A stretch of 64,000 nucleotides of DNA from positions 1-64,000 of the forward strand of contig JBFWYD010000010.1 in assembly GCA_050186825.1 (NCBI GenBank). Reading direction: 5' to 3'. Positions within the stretch are counted from its first letter, which is position 1; each line of letters opens with the position of its first letter. The stretch is from NORP233 sp050186825. Lineage in GTDB: Bacteria; Planctomycetota; J058. The notes below the pieces were generated by a model that saw only the letters and a program-made list of their open reading frames with translations, was not told where the DNA came from and searched no databases. Below, one piece after another: positions 40,064-50,000 of the stretch. Position numbers and translations under genes: made by a program.

Positions 40064-41521
40064 ATGCTGAAGAAGATCCTCGGGGTCGCCCTGATCGCGG
40101 CCCTCGGCGTAACGACCGCCGGATGCATCAACACCGGCAAGCGGCAGACGAAGTCGGCCTCGACCACCGCGCCCTCGACGAGCAGCACCACCGGCGGCAC
40201 GACGAGCGGCACCACGGGCGGCACGACGAGCGGCACCACCACGGGGACGCCCGCCCTCGACCTGGCTGGCGTGACGCCCAGCGCGCCCGCCAGCGCCAAG
40301 ATCGGTCCGGACGTGGCCGCCCTGGTCGTGACCCTCAGCGCGAGCGGCACGGCCCCGGTCGATTTCGCGGACATCACGATCTCGAGCAAGGGCTCGGTGG
40401 ATGAGTCCAAGGACCTGGGCGAGCTCAAGGTCTACGGCGACGACAACAAGAACGGCGTGATCGACCAGGGCGAGCCCGTGCTCGCGACCGTGGCCGCGCC
40501 CGCCTTCGCCACCAACGACGGCAAGGTCACGATCTCGCTCCAGAGCCCGATCACGATCCAGCCCGGCGCGGACCTCAAGCTGATCGTGGCGGTCGATGCC
40601 TCGGCCGGCAACGCGGCCGCGGGCGTGGCCAAGATCGGCAAGACGGTCGACCTCAGCGTCGAGGCGGCGGGCGACGTCTCGCTCAGCTACTCGGGCAGCC
40701 CCGTCACCCCCGGCGGCACCTTCCCGATCGCCTCGGGGCCGGTCACGCTCTTCCTCAACGACCACCTGCTGATCTCGGAGGTCGTCCCCGACGGCTTCGA
40801 TGGCGAGTACATCGAGATCTTCAACCCGACCGCGCAGGCGATCGACCTGGTCGAGTACTACCTGACCGAGCAGAGCGACTCGTCGGGCACGACGGCCTAC
40901 TACGACCTCCCGACCGGCGGGAACTTCGACTCGGGCAACATCAGCGACTTCATCGTCCGCTTCCCGCCCGGCAGCAAGATCGACCCGGGCAAGGCCCTGA
41001 CGGTCGCGATCGACGGCGGCACCTTCGAGACCACCTACGGGAAGCCGGCCGACTTCTGCTGCCGCAACCCGAGCGGCGGCTCGGTGCAGCTCCTGACCCA
41101 CAACGGGACGGCCTGGGTGCCGACCCCGGTGCACGCCTTCGCCGAGATCTTCGACACGGGCGAGCCGATCGTGCTCTTCCGCTGGGACGGCAAGACCGAC
41201 CTGGTCCAGGACGTGGACTACCTGTTCGTGGGTGACCCGGCGACGACCAACACCTTCAACTTCCAGTGGGACAAGTCCGGCATCGCGATCGACGGCCCGG
41301 ACCAGGACACCCAGCCCACCCAGTTCAAGCCCGAGACCCCCGTCGCCCAGCAGGGCTACGCCCAGGTCCAGAGCGCGCCGAACAACGCCGTGATCCGCAC
41401 CGACTTCACCGAGGGCAACCAGGTCAAGGGCAACGGCAACGGCATCACGGGCAACGACGAGACCAGCGAGGACGCCGGCGTGACCTTCACCTCCGGCGCG
41501 CCCACCCCCGGCCAGCCGTAA
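40064..41521 (+). CDS. Lipoprotein with lamin-tail domain and one giant-protein-type module
   Basis: 485 aa; GGAG lies about nine bases before the ATG. A lipoprotein signal ends VTTAGC. A Ser/Thr/Gly-rich linker (repeated TTGG/TSGT) covers about 25-65. Residues about 67-225 match the module repeated in the 6591 lipoprotein: VAALVVTLSASG, YGDDNKNGVIDQGEP (acidic loop), TNDGKVTISL and LKLIVAVD. From about 230, HLLISEVVPDGFDGEYIEIF begins a lamin-tail domain (LTD), an Ig-like beta fold found in secreted bacterial proteins. Likely a surface protein. The sharing of the module with the giant lipoprotein suggests a common partner or ligand. Confidence 0.85.
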   Translation: MLKKILGVALIAALGVTTAGCINTGKRQTKSASTTAPSTSSTTGGTTSGTTGGTTSGTTTGTPALDLAGVTPSAPASAKIGPDVAALVVTLSASGTAPVDFADITISSKGSVDESKDLGELKVYGDDNKNGVIDQGEPVLATVAAPAFATNDGKVTISLQSPITIQPGADLKLIVAVDASAGNAAAGVAKIGKTVDLSVEAAGDVSLSYSGSPVTPGGTFPIASGPVTLFLNDHLLISEVVPDGFDGEYIEIFNPTAQAIDLVEYYLTEQSDSSGTTAYYDLPTGGNFDSGNISDFIVRFPPGSKIDPGKALTVAIDGGTFETTYGKPADFCCRNPSGGSVQLLTHNGTAWVPTPVHAFAEIFDTGEPIVLFRWDGKTDLVQDVDYLFVGDPATTNTFNFQWDKSGIAIDGPDQDTQPTQFKPETPVAQQGYAQVQSAPNNAVIRTDFTEGNQVKGNGNGITGNDETSEDAGVTFTSGAPTPGQP

Positions 41522-41554
41522 GCGTTCGGCCCGATACATCGATCCAGCCTGTCG

Positions 41555-41588
41555 GAGCACGCGGTCCCCTCGTGGGGGTCGCGTGCTC
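41555..41588 (+). terminator. Rho-independent-type terminator after the lamin-tail gene
   Basis: A long stem starts with GAGCACGCG pairing to CGCGTGCTC, continues inward with C/G pairs around a TCG loop, and is followed by GGCCTTTCC. It lies 34 bp past the stop. Confidence 0.7.
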
Positions 41589-41690
41589 TGGCCTTTCCGG
41601 AGTGACGCGCGACCGCCTGATGCGATGGGACCCGTGCCCGTGAGGCCGTCGCGAAACTCAGGTCGTCGGGAGCCCGAAACACGGAATGCC

Positions 41691-41757
41691 AACAGCAATG
41701 GCAACTGGGAATCGGCCCCCGCGCGTCCAATCCCTGTTCCCGGTTGCTGTTGCTGTT
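41691..41757. repeat. Imperfect inverted repeat in the 41589-41941 gap
   Basis: Arms 41691-41711 and 41737-41757 (21 nt, 3 mismatches) flank a 25-base loop, and weaker pairing extends outward (ACACGGAA / TTCCGTGT). The rest of this 353-bp gap has no gene. It also holds a CGTGCC hexamer run at 41831-41850. It may be a transcription end for the convergent minus-strand gene at 41942. Confidence 0.55.
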
Positions 41758-41941
41758 CCGTGTTGTTCCTGAGGCGAGTGCCACGGAAACGGGGTCCGCA
41801 GGCGGCGCAACCACCTCTTCGCAACGGCCTCCCGTGCCCGTGCCCGTGCCCGATGCTCAGCGAGAGCTAGGTCCACGGCAGGTTCGGGCACCGCTTGCCT
41901 GGGCAAGGGCACGGATGATCCCGTGGCCCGGAAGGGTCCCT

Positions 41942-43651
41942 CTACTCCCTGGCGATCAGGCCGATCGTGAGCAGGTCCGCGAGCACGCGCGCCACCTCGA
42001 GGTACTCGAGCCCAGTGCGGCGGGCGAGGTCGTTCAGCGGCATCCGACCGTCGATCAGGGTCAGGAGCTCCGGGGGGCCGAAGGTCTGCACGGCCTCGAG
42101 CTTCGCGCCGGGGCTGGAGAAGCGGTAGATCGCCTCGCCGCCGCCGACCTGGCGGCGAAGGTCGTCCCACTCCTGGAGCCGCTGCACGGCCTCGAGCAGG
42201 AAGCGCTCGGAGCGGAGCGCGATGCGCGTCCGGCCCTCGCCCGGCTCGTCGAAGTCCTCGGGGAGCGCCCCGAGCAGGAACTCGAACTGGGCGTCGTCCC
42301 AGAACAGCGTGTCGAAGAAGGCCTCCTTGAGCGCGGTGGCCTCCTCCTCGGGGAGGTCGTCCTCGCTGACCCTGCCGCCGCGGCTGGCGGCGACCTGAGC
42401 GAACACGAGCTTGTCGGCCCAGGACTCGCCGAGGAACTCGCTCAGCGCCGCGCCGTCGCCGCCGTCGTTGCGCCAGAGGAAGACCTCGCCCTCGTGGAAG
42501 AGCAGCCGCTGCTCCCCCCCCTGCCCGGAGATGCTCAGCGCCCCGCTCAGGCGCTCGGACTGGAGCGTCTGGAGCACGGCCGCCAGCCCCACCCCCTCGA
42601 GGGTGCCCGCCAGGAAGCCCTCGCGGATGCGCACCGAGGAGCCCCAGGCCGGGTCGACCAGGGACACCCCGCTCCCCTCGCGCTCGGACTCGTCGAGGCG
42701 CCGCGCCGCCTCGAGCACCAGCCCCGCGGGGTCGATGGCGAGGGTCCGCCCCTCCTGCGCCGCGGCGTCGAGGTGGGCCTGGTCGGGGGCAGCCGCGAAG
42801 GAGAAGGTCGCGGGCGTCCACGCGAAGGCCGCGAGGATCACCTCGCTGACCTCGGCGCGCTTGCCCGGGAGGTCGAGGTTGCGCGCGCGGAGGAGCACGT
42901 CCTGGACGAGGTCGCGCGAGCCTCGCCGCTGCGGCCGCTGGCTCTGGCGGGTGCGCTCGGGCTCCGCGGCCGAGCCCTGGGGAGGCGTGTGCTCGGGAGA
43001 GCTCCCGGGCCGGGGCGGGGTCGACCCCGCCCCGCGCTGGGTCGCGCGCGGCCCGGCGCCCTGGCCGCGCCCGGGCGCGGCCCAACCGTGCGGGCCCAGG
43101 CGAGGCGCTGCTTCTGGAGCTGACTCCTCGCTGCGCGAGGAGCCAGGTCGGCCGCGCTGCGCGTGGGTTTCCTCGGCAGGCCGGTGGTGGGCAGGCCGGT
43201 CCTGGGCAGGCCGGTCCTGGGGGCCCGAACGCGGCCGCGGCGCGCCGCTCGGCGGCCGCGACGCGGGTCGGTCCTGCGGCCCCGAGCGCGGGCGAGCCGG
43301 CGGTCCGGAGGGTGGACGGCCTCGCGGGCCCGAGCGCTGCTGCGGAGCGCCCTTCGGCCGCGGCGGCGGGAGGTCGTTTGCGGTCGGGCCGCGCGGGCGC
43401 TCCATCACGCCCGAGGCGGGGCGGAGCGCCTGCCCGCGGTCGAGGATCGCGTCCAGGGCGCCGCGCTGGAGCTGACCCGAGCGCGGGCGCTCCGGCGCGC
43501 CGAGCAGGAGGTGGATCACGCCCTTGCTGAAGGGGATCCGCACCCGCCCGCGCTTGCTCGCCACGCTCAGGACGCCGTCGAGGGCGTTGTTGGCGATCAT
43601 CTCGAAGACCTGCGGCAGGCCCATGATGGAGACATCGCCGCTGATCGCCAC
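41942..43651 (-). CDS. DUF4388 (PATAN) protein with Pro/Arg-rich linker
   Basis: 569 aa; GTG start at 43651, 14 bp after the HD-GYP gene. The N-terminal DUF4388 domain (GDVSIMGLPQVFEMIANNAL, GRVRIPFSKGVIHLL) is followed by a Pro/Arg/Ser/Gly linker of about 150 residues (RPPSGPP, RPRSGPQDRP). Two further DUF4388-like parts follow, the clearer being TLEGVGLAAVLQTLQSERLS with LLFHEGEVFLW. The C-terminus is a winged-helix-like segment (RMPLNDLARRTGLEYLEVA). DUF4388 domains occur in signalling proteins, often with receivers, and are thought to mediate protein interactions. The role here is unknown. It is a paralogue of 52041-55445. Confidence 0.83.
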   Translation of the reverse strand: MAISGDVSIMGLPQVFEMIANNALDGVLSVASKRGRVRIPFSKGVIHLLLGAPERPRSGQLQRGALDAILDRGQALRPASGVMERPRGPTANDLPPPRPKGAPQQRSGPRGRPPSGPPARPRSGPQDRPASRPPSGAPRPRSGPQDRPAQDRPAHHRPAEETHAQRGRPGSSRSEESAPEAAPRLGPHGWAAPGRGQGAGPRATQRGAGSTPPRPGSSPEHTPPQGSAAEPERTRQSQRPQRRGSRDLVQDVLLRARNLDLPGKRAEVSEVILAAFAWTPATFSFAAAPDQAHLDAAAQEGRTLAIDPAGLVLEAARRLDESEREGSGVSLVDPAWGSSVRIREGFLAGTLEGVGLAAVLQTLQSERLSGALSISGQGGEQRLLFHEGEVFLWRNDGGDGAALSEFLGESWADKLVFAQVAASRGGRVSEDDLPEEEATALKEAFFDTLFWDDAQFEFLLGALPEDFDEPGEGRTRIALRSERFLLEAVQRLQEWDDLRRQVGGGEAIYRFSSPGAKLEAVQTFGPPELLTLIDGRMPLNDLARRTGLEYLEVARVLADLLTIGLIARE

Positions 43652-43665
43652 GGCAGCGCGACCCT

Positions 43666-45282
43666 CTAACCGATCTGGATGATCTGCTGGAGCCGATCGT
43701 CGACGTCCGGCGGCTCGGGCGGCTTGACCCCCACCGTCGTCTCGAGCCCCGCGTTCTGGCCCGGGGTCAGGCTGCGGCGGAGGCTGTCGACGACCTCCTC
43801 GTCCACGCGCGTGGTCTCGGGCGCGGCGCGGCGCGGCGCCTTGCGGTACTTCTTCCAGGCCTGGATGAAGCTCTCCACCAGGTCGGGGTCGAGGCGCTTC
43901 CCCGCGATCTTGCGCAGGATCTGGTGGCCCTCCTCGTAGGACTTGCCCTTCTGGTAGGGCCGGTCGGTGGTGATCGCGTCGTAGGTGTCGGCCACGGCCA
44001 CGATCCGCGCGATGAGCGGGATCTCCTCGCCCTTGAGCCCGTGCGGGTAGCCGCCGCCGTCCCAGTCCTCGTGGTGCAGCTCGGCCGCCGGGATCACGTC
44101 GCGCAGGAAGGTGATGTCCCCCAGGATCCGCGCGCCGCGGGCGGGGTGCTTCTTGACCTCGTCCATCTGCTCGTCGGTGAGCCGCGCCTCCTTGTTGAAC
44201 TTGAGCACGCTGTCGGGCATGCCCACCTTGCCGATGTCGTGGAGCGCGGCGCCGAGGGTGACCCGGTAGAGCTCGTTCCCGGTCAGGCCCAGCTCCTTGG
44301 CGAGGAGCTTGGAGTAGTGGCGCACGCGCTCGGAGTGGCCGCGCGTGTACACGTCCTTGGCCTGGATCGTGTTCATGATCGCGTCGATGGTCGAGCTGAA
44401 CAGGAGCTCGAAGTCCACCTGCCAGCGGCTGGCCGAGAGCGAGGTCCCGGCGCGGCGCGCCACCGACTCCACCGCCTCGGCCTCCTCGGGCCCGAAGGGG
44501 CGCTCGCCGTGGAGGTAGATCACGCCGCCGGTGGTGCTCGTGGTGCGGATCGCCACCACGAGCACGGGGCCGCCGGGGCGGCCGCCCTGGGCGGGGAGCT
44601 CCTCGGCGTGCGTGACCCCGCTCGTGGCCACGTCGAAGGCCAGCGACTTGGAGAAGGTGACCGCGTCGTCGCCGTCCAGCGAGCAGGTGGCGCGGGGGTG
44701 CATCTCGCCGCTGCGCGCGTCGATCAGGAGCACCACCCCGCGGCGCGCCCGCGAGACCGCCAGCGAGGCCTCGAGCGCGACGTTGAGCACCTCCTCGGTG
44801 CCCTCGGCCTCGACCAGGGCGCGGTCCAGGCGGTCGAGGAGCAGCCCGCGCTGGTAGCGGCGCATCAGCTCCCCGGCCGAGATCAGCGCGGGGTCGACCT
44901 CGGGCAGGACCAGGAGCGACCCCTGCTCGGGGGGCCCGGCCTGGGCCGCGTGGACCAGGCCCTCGTCGCCCCCGGCGCCCTCGATGCGGCGGTTCTCGTG
45001 GCGGAGCTCGAACACCATGCTGGTCGAGCCGATCCGGATGGTGTCCCCATCGCGGAGGTCGGTCGCCCCGTGCTCCCGGCCGTTCAGCCAGGTGCCGTTG
45101 GTGCTCTGCATGTCGTGGATCGTGAACTGCCCGGCCGCGTCGCGCACGACCTTGGTGTGCACGCCCGAGACGGCCGTGTCGTTGAGGACGATCGTGTTCT
45201 CGGCGTTGCGCCCGATCGTGACCTGGTCGGCGTCGAGCAGGAACAAGCGCCCTGCGTCCGGCCCGTCCGTCACGTGCAGCAT
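43666..45282 (-). CDS. FHA - GAF - HD-GYP cyclic-di-GMP phosphodiesterase
   Basis: 538 aa from the ATG at 45282. GTG codons at 45288 and 45291 sit better behind GAGGGG and may be the true start. The FHA domain (residues 1-95) has VTIGRNAENTIVL, VSGVHTKV and DMQSTNGTWLNG, a complete phosphothreonine site. A GAF-like region lies about 130-300. The HD-GYP domain has GHSERVRHYS, ALHDIGKVGMPD, HHEDWDGGGYPHGLKGEEI and DTYDAITTDRPY, so the metal and GYP residues are intact. It should degrade c-di-GMP in a way gated by binding a phosphothreonine partner, linking Ser/Thr kinases to c-di-GMP. It is likely cotranscribed with the DUF4388 gene. Confidence 0.95.
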   Translation of the reverse strand: MLHVTDGPDAGRLFLLDADQVTIGRNAENTIVLNDTAVSGVHTKVVRDAAGQFTIHDMQSTNGTWLNGREHGATDLRDGDTIRIGSTSMVFELRHENRRIEGAGGDEGLVHAAQAGPPEQGSLLVLPEVDPALISAGELMRRYQRGLLLDRLDRALVEAEGTEEVLNVALEASLAVSRARRGVVLLIDARSGEMHPRATCSLDGDDAVTFSKSLAFDVATSGVTHAEELPAQGGRPGGPVLVVAIRTTSTTGGVIYLHGERPFGPEEAEAVESVARRAGTSLSASRWQVDFELLFSSTIDAIMNTIQAKDVYTRGHSERVRHYSKLLAKELGLTGNELYRVTLGAALHDIGKVGMPDSVLKFNKEARLTDEQMDEVKKHPARGARILGDITFLRDVIPAAELHHEDWDGGGYPHGLKGEEIPLIARIVAVADTYDAITTDRPYQKGKSYEEGHQILRKIAGKRLDPDLVESFIQAWKKYRKAPRRAAPETTRVDEEVVDSLRRSLTPGQNAGLETTVGVKPPEPPDVDDRLQQIIQIG

Positions 45283-45478
45283 GGCCACCACGGAACACCC
45301 CCTCGGGTCCTGGGAGTGGGCGTGGGGGGTCGAACCCCCGGCCCCAGCCGTCGACCCGGCCAGCCCGGGTCCACAGAGCCCGGAATCTTCCCAGAAAGCC
45401 AGGCAGGCCGCCAGCCGGGCGCCTGGAGGGGTTGGGCCGGGGGGAGTTGCGACGTAGCTTGGGCCCCGAGAGGTCACC

Positions 45479-47002
45479 ATGCGCCCGCTCTCCCTGCTGC
45501 TGCTCCTCCTCGCGGCCCTCCCGGCCGCGGCCGCTGACCTGTGGCTCGAGCCGATCGACTTCCGCCCCGGCGCCGAGGGGCGGGTCGGGGTCCGGGCCCG
45601 GCTGGGGGAGTCGGTCCCGAGCGCGCGGGCCGTGGCGCGCCGGGCTGACCGCCTGCGCGACGTGTGGGTCCGCGGGCCCCGCGAGCTCGCGGCCGTGGCG
45701 GGGGAGGAGGGGGACGACCCCCTGGCCATGGTCCCCGTCCAGGGCAGCGGGCTGCACGCGGTCGGCTACCGCGGGCGCGTCGGCCTCGGGACCCTGGCGC
45801 GGGCCGGCTTCGAGCGCTTGGTCCGCGAGGCCGGGACCCGCCTGGGCGACCCCCTCGAGGACGCCACGGTCACGGTGCTCTACGCGCGCCACGCCAAGGC
45901 CCTGCTCTACGCGGGCGAGGGCGGGGCGCCCGGGCCCTACGACCGCGCGCTGGGGCTCGACCTCGAGCTGGTCCCCCTCGACGACCCCCACGCGCTGCGG
46001 GAGGAGCAGGGCGGGCTGCCCCTGCGCGTGCGCCTGGTGTGGGGCGGCCGGGCCGTGGCGGGCGCGGAGGTGCGCGCGCGCTGCCTCGACCCGAGCGCGC
46101 CCGAGGCGCAGGCCAGCGCCCGCACGGACGCCGCGGGCGCGGCGGTCCTGCGCCTGCCGCGCCGCGGGGGCTGGGCGCTGTGCGCCACCGGGGTGCGGCC
46201 CGGCGTGGACCTCGCCCCCTGGGAGGTCGCCTTCACGAGCCTCGCCTTCGACGCCGCGCCGCGGCCGCCGGCGCCGGGCGCGCCGGCCCTGGCCGCCGTG
46301 CTCGCGCGCGCGCTCGAGCGCGGGACGCTACGGCGCGCGCTGGGGGTCCACCACTTCACCTTCGACCGCCGCCACTACGACGAGGCCGGGCACGAGGTGG
46401 CGGTCGAGGCCAGCATCATGACCTACACCCTCTCCCTGGATGAGGCGCGCGGCAGCTTCCGCGTGGCGGTGGACGTGAGCCCGCAGGGGCACCCCCACGG
46501 GATCGTGTTCGACTACGAGGTCGGCCTCGACGGGCGGCTGCGCCGGCTCCAGAACCAGGAGGGCACCTGGGCGCTCGAGGGCGTCCGGCTCGGGCTGCCG
46601 GGCGGCGCGCGCGTGGTCGACCCGCGGCTGCTCCTGCCCAAGGTCGTGGGCGCGTTCGCCATCCCGATGCTCGCCGAGGCGGGCGCCCCGCGCGCGATCC
46701 GGCTGGTTGACCTGACCCCCTTCGGCACCCTGAGCCGCGCCATGACCTTCGAGGAGGTCGGCCCCGGGCACGAGGACCACGCCGCGGACGCCGTGACCTG
46801 GGTGACCCACGAGGGACGCCCGCAGCGCACGACGCGGGTGCGCGTCGCCACCCGCGGGCCCCTGGCGGGGAAGCTGATCGAGATCCAGACCCGCTCCGAG
46901 GTCGACGAGCGCGGGCGGGTGCGGGCGCTGAACGACTGCCAGCGCCTCGACTCCGCCGAGTACGAGCGCCGCTGGAAGGCCTGGTTCGGCGAGCGCCGCT
47001 GA
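45479..47002 (+). CDS. Exported DUF4198-like protein
   Basis: 507 aa; AGAGG lies six bases before the ATG, and a signal peptide ends AALPAAAA. The mature start DLWLEPIDFRPGAEGRVGV and later VRLVWGGRAVAGAEVRAR and ASARTDAAGAAVLRLP fit DUF4198, an Ig-like family of exported proteins linked in some genomes to metal uptake. The C-terminal ~230 aa (HHFTFDRRHYDE, GHPHGIVFDYEVG) are not recognised. It is divergent from the FHA-HD-GYP gene (196-bp gap) and 49 bp ahead of the zinc-ribbon gene. Confidence 0.65.
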   Translation: MRPLSLLLLLLAALPAAAADLWLEPIDFRPGAEGRVGVRARLGESVPSARAVARRADRLRDVWVRGPRELAAVAGEEGDDPLAMVPVQGSGLHAVGYRGRVGLGTLARAGFERLVREAGTRLGDPLEDATVTVLYARHAKALLYAGEGGAPGPYDRALGLDLELVPLDDPHALREEQGGLPLRVRLVWGGRAVAGAEVRARCLDPSAPEAQASARTDAAGAAVLRLPRRGGWALCATGVRPGVDLAPWEVAFTSLAFDAAPRPPAPGAPALAAVLARALERGTLRRALGVHHFTFDRRHYDEAGHEVAVEASIMTYTLSLDEARGSFRVAVDVSPQGHPHGIVFDYEVGLDGRLRRLQNQEGTWALEGVRLGLPGGARVVDPRLLLPKVVGAFAIPMLAEAGAPRAIRLVDLTPFGTLSRAMTFEEVGPGHEDHAADAVTWVTHEGRPQRTTRVRVATRGPLAGKLIEIQTRSEVDERGRVRALNDCQRLDSAEYERRWKAWFGERR

Positions 47003-47051
47003 GGGCGCGGGGCGCCCCGAGGTGCTAAACCGATAGCGGAGCGGCCCCCCG

Positions 47052-50000
47052 GTGCAGACCAACGCCACCCGCACCTGCCCTCGCTGCCGCTTCGAGAACT
47101 CGGAGCGGGCCGACCGCTGCGTCCTCTGCCAGACGCCGCTGGTCGTGCTGGCCTCGGACACCTCGCGCCGCCCGCCGCCGCCGCCGCCACGCCGCCGCGC
47201 CCCGCCGCCGCCCGTCGCCCGCCGCGACCCGCGCAACCCGCCGCCGCCGCCCCCGTCGCGGCCAGGGAGGGCCTCCCCTGCGCGCGACCGCGGGATCGAC
47301 GGGCGCGCGGGGTCGGTGAGCGCCGCGTCGGAGCGCGGCGCGTCCTCCGCGCGTCCCCGCCCCCCGGACGCCTACGGCTCCGCCGCCTCGGATCGCCTGC
47401 AGCGCGCGCCGACCTCGGATCGCCTGCAGCGCTCGCCGACCTCGGATCGCCTGCAGCGCGCGCCCACCTCGGATCGCCTGCAGCGCGCGCCCACCTCGGA
47501 TCGCCTGCAGCGCGCGCCCGCCTCGGACCGCCAGCCGCTGGCGCGGACCTCGGACCGCGTCCAGCGCGGCTCGGTCTCCGATCGTCAGCCAAGGGCGCCC
47601 ACGTCGGACCGCATGCAGCGCGGCTCGGTCTCCGATCGCCAGCCGCGGGCGCCCACATCGGACCGCATGCAGCGCGGCTCGGTCTCCGATCGTCAGCCGC
47701 GGGCGCCCACGTCGGACCGCCTGCAGCGCGGCTCGGTCTCCGATCGTCAGCCGCGGGCGCCCACGTCGGACCGCCTGCAGCGCGAGTCGACCTCGGATCG
47801 TCTGCACCGCGCGGCCGAGTCGGGCCACCTGCGGCGGGCGGCCGCGGACCGGCAGGGGCGCCCGCCTGCCTCGGAGCGCGCCCCTGCCTCGGATCGCCTG
47901 GAGCGCGCGCCGACCTCGGAGCGCTCGTCGCGCGCGGCGGCCGCGGGCCAGGAGCAGGGCGGCTCGACCTCGGACCGCCTGCAGCCCTCGTCGGCGAGCG
48001 ACCGTCCGGAGCGCGCGCCCGAGACGAACCGCTCGGCCTGGTCGGTCGAGCACCACGACGACCTGCCCACCGTCACGGTCGGGAGGGACCCGCGCGAGCC
48101 CGAGACGCGGCGCGCGCCGCACTTCCCGCCCAAGGCCCTGGCCTCGCCGCTGGCGCGCCCGGCGGACGACGACACCGACACCCACGGCCTGGACGAGGGC
48201 GAGCCCGACACGAAGGACGTGGACGAGGTTGAGGTCGCGGAGCCGGACACGCGGCCGCACTACGAGAACCTCGAGCCGGACACGATGGCGCACGACGAGG
48301 ACACGAGCTTGACCTCGGCCATCGGCGCCCTGATGCGCCGGGCGCCGCCGAGTCATCTCGAGGAGCCGCCGCCGACGATGGTCGTGGAGTCGCGCGCGCG
48401 GCGCGAGACGCCCGGGCCGCACGAGGTCCTGGCCGCGGCGCCGGCCGCCGCGCAGCGTCAGGGGAGCGTGCTCAGCGACCTGCCGACCATGACCTACTCC
48501 CCCGAGGTCATGGAGGAGGCCGCCCGCGAGGCGGCCGCGGCCGAGCGCGCGCGCCTCGCGACCGAGGCCGCGCGGCGCCCGGCGCGCGCGAGGAAGCCCT
48601 GGCGCGCGCGGCTGCTGGGGGCGGCGCTGCTCCTGACCCTCACAGGCGGCCTCGCGCTCGACGACTGGCTGCACCGCCGCGCCGCCCTGGCCCGCTCGGC
48701 CGAGCGACTCGAGAGCGCGGTGGCCCAGCTCCTGACGGCGTCGGCGATCCCGCTGGCGCGCGAGGCGGCGCTCGTGGACCGCTTCGAGCAAGAGTGGGGC
48801 GAGCTGCGCGACTCGCTGGGCGCCGACGCCCCCGCGCTGCAGCGGGTCCGCGCCAAGCTGGTGCTGGTCCGGGGCCTGCTGGCGGTTCAAGAGCGCGACC
48901 TGGACCGAGCGCGCCAGCTCGCGAGCGACCCCGCGCTGGAGCTGGGCGGGGACACGGCCTGTCGGCTGGCGCTCGAGGGCGGGATCGCCGCCTTCTCCAC
49001 CGGCGCGGCGGTGGGGCCGCTCCAGGCGGCGATCGACCGCGGCTTCGTCCGCCCCGAGCTGCGGGCCTGGCGCGTCCGCGCGCTGCTCCGCGACCTCGAC
49101 GAGGAGCGGCCCGCCGACGCCGAGGTCCTGCTCGGGCGGCTGCGCGAGCTCGAGGCGCTCGAGCCGCTGGACCCCGCGCTCGCGCTGCGGCGCGTGCGCG
49201 CCCGGGTCACGCTCCAGCGCTGGGACGAGGCCCGCGCCGGGCTGTCCACAGCGCCCACGGCGCCCCTCGAGCTGCGCCGGCGCGTGGCCCGGGGGGAGCT
49301 CGAGGCCGTCGTGCGCGAGCCCCCGGCCGCGCGCGCGCTGGCCTGGATCGAGGCCCATGGCCTCTCGCCCGAGGTGCAGCGAGGCGGCCTGCGCGAGCTC
49401 GGTCGCCACGTGCTCTCGCGCGCGCGCGCGCTGCTGCTCCCGCTCCGCCAGGAGCGGGCGCCCCAGGGCGCCGAGCAGGCGGAGCTCCTGCACCAGCTCC
49501 AGCTCGCGCACCGGCTCGGCTGGTCCCCGCTGCCCGAGGAGGAGCTCGAGCTGCTCGCGCTGGTGCTCCCCGGCACCCGGGCGGGCGCGCCTCTCCAGGG
49601 CTCGTGCCTGGTGGCCCTCGGCACGCTCGGCACGCCGCAGACCCGGCGCGCCGCGCTCACGGCGCTGGCCGTGCGCCTGGCCCGGACGAGCTCCAGCGAC
49701 GACCGGCTGCGGGTGCGCCTGCTCCAGGCGACGATCGCGACCAGCGGGCCGGACGGCAAGAGCGACCCCGGGCGGCTGCTCGCCCCCGAGGGCCAACGCG
49801 CGCGCCGCGAGCTCCTCGTGGCGGAGCTCGAGGCCCTGCTCGAGCTCGACCGCGCGCGCGAGGCCCTCGAGGAGGCCGAGCGCGCGCTGCAGGAGGGCCC
49901 GGACCCGGAGCTCGAGGCCCTGCGCGACCGCGCCCGCCAGGCTTCGGCGGAGAAGCCGCGGCAGCCCGAGCCGTCCGAGCCGCCGCCGAAGCACCCGCCG

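Noticed and set aside
45310..45340. tRNA T-arm-like GGGGGTTCGACCCCCC on the minus strand
   Set aside because: No matching acceptor stem, D-loop or anticodon arm is found in the adjoining bases; it is just a GC-rich hairpin in a gene leader.
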